A stretch of DNA of 22,898 nucleotides from Smittium culicis (Eukaryota; Kickxellomycota; Harpellomycetes; Harpellales; Legeriomycetaceae), in NCBI GenBank assembly GCA_001970855.1, contig LSSN01001241.1:1-22898 (forward strand), written 5' to 3'. Below, in pieces: positions 10,623 through 18,808 of this stretch. Each line of letters opens with the position of its first letter. The stretch's first letter is position 1. The notes under the pieces are model-generated. The model searched no databases, was not told the DNA's origin, and was given only the letters and a program-made list of their open reading frames with translations. The translations under genes and the position numbers were made by a program.

Positions 10623-10811
10623 CCCTTTCGCGAGCGCTAGAATTTTTTTTTCTAATAAAATTTAGCCAACTAAATACAATAAATATAATTTAATTCCGAG
10701 AATCAATCAATATTTCGTATATCATAGAATACCAACAAATAAAAATTTTATTTTTAAATCATAAAATAATCAAATAGTTCATTTTCCTAAAGAGTTTAGG
10801 GCGGAAAAGGG
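10623..10811. mobile_element. TTAA-type MITE, copy B (best preserved)
   Basis: The left end reads CCCTTTCGCGAGCGCTAG. The reverse complement of the right end reads CCCTTTTCCGCCCTAAAC. TTAA follows the right end (10812-10815). The left flank is AAAA, with a TTAA two bases further out, so the left target copy has drifted. It is 189 bp, non-coding and AT-rich inside. The family resembles piggyBac-derived MITEs by its CCCTTT ends and TTAA target. Confidence 0.55.
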
Positions 10812-10851
10812 TTAATAATTTTACATTTAGATATTTTTGATTTTATTTTAA

Positions 10852-11038
10852 CATTTTCGTGACTGGTGAAAAATATTTTATAATAAAATATTTGGCTATA
10901 TTTTGATTAATTATATTTAAATTTTAAGATTCTTCGATTTATTGGCTTGGAAATATAGCATCAAATAATATACAAACTTTAAACCCGTACACAAATCAAT
11001 AAATTGCTTTTTTAGGTCTTCCAATTTAACACTAAAAA
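10852..11038. mobile_element. Possible TTAA-type MITE, copy D (heavily decayed)
   Basis: TTAA (10848-10851) is followed by CATTTTCGTGACTGG, reminiscent of the copy C left end. Near the right side, AAACC...AATCAATAAATTG matches AAACC...AATCAATAAAATTG of copy C at the same distance from the expected border. That gives about 187 bp. The right terminus itself is not recognisable. Confidence 0.3.
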
Positions 11039-11082
11039 AAAGAATTAATTTTTCTTTTATTCTTCATAATTAAATTGAGTAT

Positions 11083-11396
11083 TTGCCTCTATTACACAAC
11101 AAACTAATATCATTTAAAATTTCTGAATTAAATTATTTTTTTGATTTCTGTTCGGTATACTTGGCAGACCAAAAACAGATTAACACCTGGAAAAGGATTA
11201 ATGAGCGTTTCTATGTATATGGCAATACTGAATTTTATTGGTATGATAAAAATATTAGAAAATATACAGTAATGTAAATTAAAAGATATAAAAGCTGTTA
11301 CAAGGCATAAAAAAAGCAACTATCCTGTTACAATTAAGTTCCTCTGTCGATGTGCCAACTGGGTACATAAACCTATTCAAGTCAATATGCCAACTA
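11083..11396 (+). pseudogene. Decayed coding-like repeat block, copy 1
   Basis: A plus-strand ORF of 64 codons (11083-11277) ends in TEFYWYDKNIRKYTV. Nucleotides 11230-11396 are related to 12514-12682 and, inverted, to 13441-13573. Shared landmarks are GAATTTTATTGGTA.GATAA, then AAGGCATAAAAA, then TTCCTCTG.CG. The repeated FYWYD peptide in three places points to an old multi-copy element gene. Frames do not stay open across the block, and I cannot name the family. Confidence 0.4.
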
Positions 11397-12435
11397 AAAT
11401 TTATATACAGGAATTTATTCGAGCGTAACAAATGGATCTTTAAAAAAATTCTATGAAAGCATTATTGAAACTATCTTAGTAATCATCAAAAGTAAAATTT
11501 TAAAAAATCTTAATTCTAGAGCAAAATTCTTGAATTTTTTTATTTATTTATTAATAATTTATAGATACATATTATAACAAAATAAATCTAATTAAAAATT
11601 AAAATAAGCTTTAATAATAAAACTTTAATAGTGAATTTAAACCATAGCTAAAGAAATACTTTAAACTTCAGGTACTCAAACATTCTAAGAGGTAGTTACA
11701 CATTCAGGTGATTCTTAAGTTAATAAAAAGATAGAAAATTTTGAAATATTAAAAACCCACTACATATTTATTCAAAATAAAGTATAAAAAAAAATCATGG
11801 CTATGAATAACAAAAATTTTTTATTTTGAATTTCTGTACTTATTGGCTTTAGATTTTTATTTTTATTTATTTTTGGAAACATGTACTATATTTTGATCAT
11901 TTTGCAAATTTCCAATGGAATTTTGACTATATTTGCAATTACCCCAAAAAAATAAAATAAAATGACTTTAATTGCGGATTTAATTTTGTATGATCGTTTG
12001 TTCTTTTCGATTTTATATTAAAAAAATTTCATAAAATTGTAATTTACTTAAAATCATAAAGTTCTTTATGAATCCGACAAAAATCGTAAATTGTTGAAAA
12101 TATATTCTTCTGAAAGATAAAAAAAATGCATCAAAAATTTTCAATTAGCTCCGATAATTACGAATCTTTTCGAGGTTTTTATAATATAAAATCTCTAGAT
12201 TTAATGTAGCTTTTAATAGTTTTTTATGACTTTTTATTCGATAAGTATTATCTATATCATTATTAACATGGATGATACTGAACGAAGAGAACACTCTGAT
12301 GCATTTTGTTTTTTTTGGATTGGATACTAAACAGTTGCTAATATTATTGGTGGAATTGAAAAGATAATTCAACTTTTCTAGTTATTCATTTAATTTAAGA
12401 AATTTTTATTTGCCAAATAAAAGAACTAATTAATT

Positions 12436-12495
12436 CATTGGCTATAATTTTTGATTACAGATCTATACACTGTAACTCTTTCAGCATAAAACCAC
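12436..12495 (+). repeat. Dispersed repeat related to 7082-7140
   Basis: The segment TTCATTGGCTATAA...TATACACTGTAACTCTTTC...CATAAAACCACTC is similar to 7082-7145. It lies just before the second copy of the FYWYD coding-like block. Confidence 0.35.
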
Positions 12496-12513
12496 TCTTT
12501 TTTTTAAAATCTC

Positions 12514-12682
12514 GGAATTTTATTGGTACGATAACAATAAAAGAAAATATGCGGTAAAGCAAACAAAAAAAAATAGTAGAGTTGGTGCAAGGCATAAAAA
12601 AAACTAATATTCTAAACTAACAAATTCCTCTGCCGGTCTACCTGCTGCGAACCTAAAGGGAAATGGGATCAATCTACCAACT
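12514..12682 (+). pseudogene. Decayed coding-like repeat block, copy 2
   Basis: The block translates in part to EFYWYDNNKRKYAVK. After an AT-rich stretch it continues as NSSAGLPAANLKGNG, which stays open to a stop at about 12768. It is homologous to 11230-11396 and forms an inverted pair with 13441-13573. Stops and the lack of clear splice sites indicate a remnant. Confidence 0.4.
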
Positions 12683-12959
12683 GAAAGATACACACATGTA
12701 TTGCTTCAAGTAGTCTGGATGACTGAAGTTACAAGCAGTCATGGAATTAAGCTCATTCCAACAAAATAGGATTTGTTGAGATCGTTGAGATCATTGAGCT
12801 CCTAGTCAGAGCCTACATCTAACAGAATTAATAAAAAATAGGCTCCTACCCAAACGTGGGAATGATCGACCTGGCCCTCCTACAATAAGCTGCTAAACGG
12901 CTGAGTTCCGTAATGCTGTCGAATGCTGGACTTGTGCACAGATAATGTCTCAGACTGTG

Positions 12960-13109
12960 CTAAACGAATCGGTTACTCCTGTTTCTAGATGGTCCTCCTC
13001 TGGAATCGCTGTCCTCCGAATCGCTAGTCGTTTCCTTCACCTTCCCCAACCAAGGATAGAGCAAAGCTGTGTGAAATTTTAGTATATTGTACTCAGAAAA
13101 GTACACTAA
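12960..13109 (-). pseudogene. Coding-like remnant ending in an acidic/basic tail
   Basis: A 49-codon minus-strand frame bounded by stops reads VYFSEYNILKFHTALLYPWL, then GKVKETTSDSEDSDSRGG, and ends PSRNRSNRFV. It lies in an island (about 12640-13090) clearly richer in G+C than the rest of the spacer. The acidic Ser/Asp run followed by a basic end resembles a protein C-terminus, perhaps of a transposon ORF. There is no ATG and no named homologue. Confidence 0.3.
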
Positions 13110-13152
13110 TTAAGCCCCTAAACTACGGAAAGGTATTTCACTCTTAGGTGAG

Positions 13153-13187
13153 TATAAAACGACTCCTTCATAAAGAATCACCCATAT
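13153..13187 (+). repeat. Dispersed TATA-containing repeat, copy 2
   Basis: TATAAAACGACTCCTTCA followed by TAAAGAATCACCCATAT matches 7133-7167 at 29 of 35 positions. It sits between the GC-richer remnant and the inverted third copy of the FYWYD block. Confidence 0.5.
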
Positions 13188-13440
13188 GAATTTAAAGTTC
13201 AATAAATTTCTTTAAATACTATTGGTTAATTCTAACAAGTTTAACTGATTTATTATTCTATGATTACTCTGTTTGAAAATAAATGAAGGTTATTATTAAA
13301 AATTATTATATCAAACAGTTTGAGATTAAATAAACATTAATGGTTTTAATTAATTATCAAGACTTGTGTATAAGAAAATCTCTAAAAAATAAGGTAAAGG
13401 ACATACCGCGACACTTAAAATAACGATAGGCGATTACTGT

Positions 13441-13573
13441 CACGGCTGGTATATCGTCAGAAGAATTTTTTTGAACTAAAATATTAGTTTTTTTATCCTT
13501 GCACCAAATTTACTATTTTTATGCTTACTTTACGGCATATTCTCTTTTATTGTTATCGTACCAATAAAACTCT
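13441..13573 (-). pseudogene. Decayed coding-like repeat block, copy 3 (inverted)
   Basis: The minus strand reads SFYWYDNNKREYAV near 13573-13533 and NSSDDIPAVTVIAYRYFK at its lower end, homologous to copies 1 and 2. An ACTAAT...ATATTTTAG stretch between them looks like an intron end, but no donor restores the frame. It forms an inverted repeat with copy 2, with about 760 bp between them. Confidence 0.4.
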
Positions 13574-14060
13574 GAAATCAAAAAAACAAATTAAATATTA
13601 TTCTAATTCTCATTGATCCAAGACGAATCAAGGTTCTATATCCTTCAACAATATTTTCAACTATTCAATTTCTAAGACATTTGATATAAATTCATCAGGA
13701 TACTATTCATAAGATACAATTATACTAGAAGTAACCTTTTATTGAAACACAAATCCTGGGATAAAATGGATGTATAAATATTCTGTTTAACACAGTCTAT
13801 TTAAGGAATTTTCATTATATGAGTGATAAATTTTTATAACATTTGAGCTAAAATACTAAATGAGAGGTACTTTTTTAAATTCAGTTTTATTAACATTTGC
13901 TAGCGTTTCTAATCGATTTATCTTAAAGACGAGATTTTCAGTATGGGAAAATATATATTATCTGTATAATCACAACTATCCGTGTGTGTATATCCAGAAA
14001 AACCTAATTTTCTCTTAGTAATGTTGATTATTAATACACTAGTGCGTATACATTTAATTA

Positions 14061-14207
14061 TTAGTATTTTAATAATAGTTGCAAAAAAAAATTATGTGCT
14101 AGAAATAAATTTGGATAAACGAGAAAATAATTGTTAGGTATTTCGGTGGTCAGCAACGCATAGTTTAATGTGTACCAGCGTTCTTCAAAAAGATTTACGT
14201 GATACAT
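14061..14207 (-). CDS. Small hypothetical ORF
   Basis: A 48-codon ORF begins MYHVNLFEERWYTLNYALLT and ends HNFFLQLLLKY. Its first half uses mixed codons, unlike the A/T-run flanks, and the frame is also open upstream of the ATG (to about 14250) as YPDTLIFLEFKYF. It could be an exon or remnant of a longer gene. No homologue is recognised and no splice sites were found that extend it. Confidence 0.2.
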   Translation of the reverse strand: MYHVNLFEERWYTLNYALLTTEIPNNYFLVYPNLFLAHNFFLQLLLKY

Positions 14208-14667
14208 GAAATATTTAAATTCCAAAAAAATCAATGTATCTGGGTAAAAAATAGATTAAATATTGTATAGGTTTTCCGCAAGTGAAAAAAGGCTCCAAGT
14301 TATGAGCTAAGTTACTTAAATTGATGTTAGATATGAATATTAGTTGGGGAAAAAAAATTAAACAGCTTATGCTGATAATTTTTCAAAAATAGTAAGATAT
14401 TAGATTTATATTATTTAATAAAACCCCTTTAAAATTGATAAAATACAAATAAACTTTGGGCGTAAAGTAAATATTTCAACAATTTTTTGACTAATTTTGA
14501 TTTATATTGACTAAAAAGTTTAGACTCTTGTAGTAGTTTTCGCTAGTAGTACTTTAGTTGTAGATACCAATTTTATTACAGGTTTATAAAAAAGAGTTTT
14601 GTTATAGCTATTAATCATAAATAAACAAAAATTTATGGAAATAACGTTTATATATATATATTTTTTG

Positions 14668-14818
14668 TCTCAGAGAGTTTATTAAACATAATTTAAAAGT
14701 ATACTAAAAACTATTAAAAAATATTTAAAAAGTTAAAAAATTATTAAAAAAATGTAATTTCAACCATTTCCCCTACGCCGCTCTAGCAGCTCCATACCCA
14801 CTGGACATTAGTTCAAGG
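14668..14818 (-). repeat. Dispersed 'tail' repeat, copy 2
   Basis: On the minus strand, CCTTGAACTA is followed by ATGTCCAGTGGGTATGGAGC and TGCTAGAGCGGCGTAGGGG. An AT-rich stretch longer than in copy 1 follows, then TTTAATAAACTCTCTGAGA, with AATAAA at 14683-14678. The core ATGTCCAGTGGGTATGGAGC is identical to that of copy 1. Confidence 0.6.
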
Positions 14819-15342
14819 AACGTTTATATTCATACTTCATATAAAGTAGTTGGTTTCTGACAGTTGGTGAAATTTATATCGCAGTATTGAGACAAAATCT
14901 TAATTTTTGATGTTGCTTTATGAATAATTACCATCTGCGGTGTACACTATTGGTGGATTAATGAGGCGATAAAATTATACTATTGGCGATTATAGATATT
15001 ATTGGCTATTCATATTTACATTAGTGTCGTAGTTTAGATCTGTGAATGATTTTATAGTAGTTAAACTGGCCAAAAAAAATCATTGGCGAGGAAAGTGTGA
15101 GCAAACACGTACGCAAAAACATGGGTTTTATTATAAAACTAAAAAGTTTAGACCAATAGTATACGCTAATATATCCGAGTAAAATAGAAACAAAGTACAA
15201 AAGCGCGAGCTTAATTGCTAAAATTCAGCTATACAGCAATCATATATGTATAAAAACATACCACACCCTTTTGCTTCCAGTTAATTTTAGTCTGATAATA
15301 CACATCATATTTATATATATTTTTTAAAATTTTCAGATTGGA

Positions 15343-18161
15343 ATGGAAAGCAAATCACTTATAAATGATTCTTCATCCACTATCAATGCAGATCCTTCAA
15401 ACATAAATGCAGTTGCTGAAAGTGCATCTATTGCAGGCCCAGAAGCTAAAATTTTAGAATCAATGGACACCGATCTTCTTGATGCAAATCTTGACACCCA
15501 TATTGTTAGTAATACAGAGAAGGATCTGGTCTATAATTTAAATATAGACAACAACCAATCCGAAATGAAAGCATTTGATTCTGATAATGAAATTCCGGTT
15601 TTCTATGACTCGAATCATTCTCCTGCAGACTCACTAAATAATTTATCTAAACCCAATAAACTTGATGGTAGTGAATTAGATGTACACTTAGACCATCAAA
15701 TTCAAATAACTAAAGAGGAACAATCACCGAATTCTGCCCTAACTCAACCAAAAGCAAATGAAGCTGGCTTATTTATACTCAATGATAAAGTAGATCCTCT
15801 TGTGATTAATAGTTCTATAATTAACAAACGCCCTTATCCTGAAGGTAAAAATCCATAACCGGTTATTATTATTATTATTTTAAGTCGTAAAAAACATTTC
15901 ATATTAATCTAGAAAACCCCGATATTACCACTACCCAGGATTTGGAAAATTTACAGAAACCCCAGATAACATCTGTAGATTCAAATAAAAATAAGAAAAA
16001 GAAGCGTAAAAAGAATAAAAAAGTTAGAAAAGATAAAAGAGATTTGGGCAAACTAGATACTAACCCTACAACAACTGTAGACATTCAATTTGCCGAACCG
16101 CAAATATATGAAATTTTAGATTCAAATGATGGTAATCCTAGTCATACTTTTTTCTTTAATTTCTCTCTTTTTAATGTATATATTTTCTGATATATAGAAA
16201 GCCAAATTATTGACTCAACTTCTGATAAAAAAACTAAATTAATTATCTATCCTGATACAGAACCAAGCTCATATTTTTGCCCGAAAATTCGTGATTCTTC
16301 CAAAAAATCAAGCTCAAAAAAACTATCAAAAAAAGTTAACTCATTTAACTCTCGCCTACTAAAACTAATTGGCGATTTGAATGTCTTTAAAGTAAACTGG
16401 AATTTAAATAAAGTTATATCAAAAGTTTTGCAAAAAACCGTTAATGAAATTTTTTTAGCCAACTCGTATAATTATAAATGGAATGATGAGATTTTCTCTG
16501 CGAGATTTTCAAAGCTTTTAAGCTTTTTTGATCAAACTACTCTAAAAGATTGCGATATTCGATCAACTTTATTTGTTACTCCTTGGCTTTATAGGTTTTA
16601 TTCTAATAACAATTCAATGTTTTATAAGCCTAGATTTTCTGGCGGCTCCACTGGTGGAGTCAATAAAAAGATAGAAAAAAACATCCCTTTTATACATGTA
16701 AATACTAAAATCCAATTCTCTGAAAGCTATTTGTCCTGTTTATCTAAATACTCGAGCAAGAATATTTTTTCTGTTTCTTTTGCGGGCATTTTTTACAGAC
16801 TTTTACCTAGCGTAGAATTGTCTAAAATCATGCTCGATGGTGAGGGAGTACCTAACGAAAAAATGGCATCGATACTATGCTGCAATTCGGATGGCTCTGA
16901 AAAGATGCCCTTGTGGATATTAAATTCAAACTTATCCACAAAAAGCGTTATTAGATCCCAATCAAGAATTAATGCCACTATAGAATCCCACAAAGATTAC
17001 CAAAACTCCTTGAAATCTCCTGAAAGCTTAGACTCAAATAGAACCGAGCACAAAAATACGGATCTAGCTTCTAGCTTAAAAGGTCAAAAAATAAATATAA
17101 AATCTTCTTCTCATAAAAACGTTTCTGAAAACTATTCTAAAGATGACTCAAATAAAAAAGCTGAACCTAATTCAGACCCTAATGATAATGTATTTGACGA
17201 CGATGATCCATTCTACTTCCGATATAACTCAGAGTCATCAATATCTCACACAATTTTTCTTGAATGGCTACACTGGTTTGATGCTAGAGTTAGCGGTAGA
17301 AAAGTTGTACTTTTACTAAGCGAAGAGTTCTTATTTCCGTCTACAGATATTCCATTTTTAAACAACGTTAAGCTTTTATACATTCCTGACCACATATCCA
17401 ACTCCCCAAAAAATCTAGACTTGAAACTTAGTTGGAAACTGAGCTATAGGCTAAGATACTATGACTATTTACTTTCAAAATTTGGTATATCAACCACAGT
17501 TTTTAATAACGGTATTAGATTTAAAAAAATTGGGGTCAATAATAGTGTCAGCTCTGAATTAATTTCTGCTGTGGATGCTGCATACCTGCTTACAGACGCT
17601 TGGAATTTAGGAGTACACTCTAACTTAATAATATCAAATTTCAAAAGACTTTACGACTTTGCAGTGGAATCTAGTCCTAGAATAAATAATTCATTAGAAC
17701 TTGAGAATAACACATTCAATATAGATTCATATGCTCATGATGACCTATCATTTATTGAGCTTGAAAACCAAATAGACTTGCTTCAGTTTTTTTTTAAAAA
17801 CATTCCATGTGATCTAGAAAATGTACCAAATGATGTCACATTTGCTAGCAGTAAGCCAGACCAGTTAGTCAGTGATAATAAGACATTCTTTGATTTTTAC
17901 AAGATTAAATTATACTCAAAACTTCCTACTACCTACCCTAAACTATATAAAAAACAAAAAACTGAAGGAGCAGATAAAATCTTAGAGTCAATTTGCAAAT
18001 ATAGCCTTAGCGACCGACTGGACTTGGGTATTCTTATAAATTTCCCATTAGAAAACCAAGTTACTACTTCAGATTTTGACGATCTGAGTATAGTTAATAT
18101 GTTTATAGCAGACAATATTTTCGAAATGCGCTGCACCTCTAAACCAGACAAAATCGCCTAA
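15343..18161 (+). CDS. Domesticated pogo/CENP-B-like DDE_1 transposase-derived protein, 3 exons
   Basis: Exons 15343-15844, 15913-16131 and 16198-18161 join in phase 1 both times into 894 residues. Residues 1-167 are acidic and Ser/Asn-rich. Residues 193-210 are a Lys/Arg cluster (NLS-like). FVTPWLYRF (366-374) matches the end of the CENP-B/Tc5-type HTH (aS.gWl.rFk). The DDE_1 fold follows: SVSFAGIFYRLLPS (432-445; family MDETGLFYRLLP), ILCCNSDGSEK (466-476), a ~90-residue disordered insert with DDDD (574-577), FLEWLHWFD (594-602), KVVLLLSEE (S615; family LLLDN), and KNLDLK (D648; family QPLDQG). The C-terminal ISAVDAAYLLTDAW (696-709) matches the family tail. The first two catalytic Asp positions are Ser, so it should be unable to cut DNA. 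The intact long frame suggests host use in the nucleus. TTTTCAG just upstream may end a 5' UTR intron; AATAAA at 18308-18313 could be the poly(A) signal. Confidence 0.85.
15845..15912 (+). other. Intron 1 of the DDE_1-derived gene (68 nt)
   Basis: The donor is GTAAAA after CCTGAAG, and the acceptor is TTAATCTAG ending at 15912. The phase 1 join forms GAA (Glu168). The intron contains a short TTA microsatellite (about 15864-15879). Confidence 0.85.
16132..16197 (+). other. Intron 2 of the DDE_1-derived gene (66 nt)
   Basis: The donor is GTAATC after AATGATG. The acceptor is GATATATAG ending at 16197, preceded by a pyrimidine-rich tract. The phase 1 join forms GAA and continues SQIIDSTSDKK into the large exon. 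Without splicing, the frame stops at about 16190. Confidence 0.85.
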
Positions 18162-18740
18162 CATGACCTTATATTTATTTTTTTAAAAAAAACCCTATTT
18201 AACCGCTTTTTACATATCGCTTCTTGATATTTAAGTTTATATTTATTAAAACTTGTTTCCTTCCGATATGGTGACTCAACTATCAGCCTTTTTTTAAAAA
18301 AAATAACAATAAATAATATCACAACAAATGTATACTAAATTATTGACCTTGTTTGAGCTCAATGTAATAAAAGTAGTAACATTTTCAATAATATACTAAT
18401 TTTGTTTCTGAACTAAAATTATTGTTTAAGCCAAGTAATATAAATACGATTGATAACTTGAATCTCTAGACTGGTAATTTATATATTAAAATACTAAGAA
18501 ACATCATGAAATCGATGATCTTTATTTACAAAGTATAAAAAAATATCAAAAGCGAGTTAACAAAATTATAGGAATTGTTTAATGATTAATAATAGAAGAA
18601 ATATATTTAAAAAAAATATTTCAATGAATAAGTAAGCATGTTTATTGTAATTGCTTATTGAAAAAAATTCATTAGATATAAAAAACTATTATGTTGATGA
18701 TCTATATCCATCAATTTAATTTTTTAGAAATAAATAATAT
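18162..18740. other. AT-rich 3' flank of the DDE_1-derived gene, no gene seen
   Basis: This is AT-rich spacer with many stops in all frames. The only useful landmark is AATAAA at 18308-18313, about 150 nt after the stop codon, a plausible polyadenylation signal. Confidence 0.5.
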
Positions 18741-18808
18741 TATATATATATATTACATTAGCTCTATTAAAAAAAATTCCAAAAAAAAAATATATATATA
18801 TATATATA
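18741..18808. repeat. TA dinucleotide microsatellites
   Basis: Two TA runs occur: 13 bases at 18741-18753 and 18 bases at 18791-18808. They are separated by a short stretch ending in an A homopolymer. Confidence 0.85.

Noticed and set aside
11128..11319. Minus-strand ORF overlapping the first FYWYD block
   Set aside because: It is antisense to the plus-strand frame that is conserved with the other two copies.
12145..12372. 75-codon minus-strand ORF (MNYLFNSTNN...)
   Set aside because: Asn/Ile/Lys-rich as expected from AT-rich DNA, with no homologue recognised and no conservation with the neighbouring repeats; kept out for lack of support.
12436..13187. LTR retrotransposon with 12436-12495 and 13139-13187 as LTRs
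   Set aside because: The two segments are only partly similar, no TG...CA borders or primer-binding site is visible, and no reverse transcriptase or integrase frame lies between.
15899..18151. Minus-strand ORFs (15899-16084, 16247-16462, 16793-16993, 17933-18151)
   Set aside because: They lie antisense to the DDE_1-derived gene and have no independent support; the Phe/Leu-rich one at 15899-16084 is the complement of the Lys-rich NLS.
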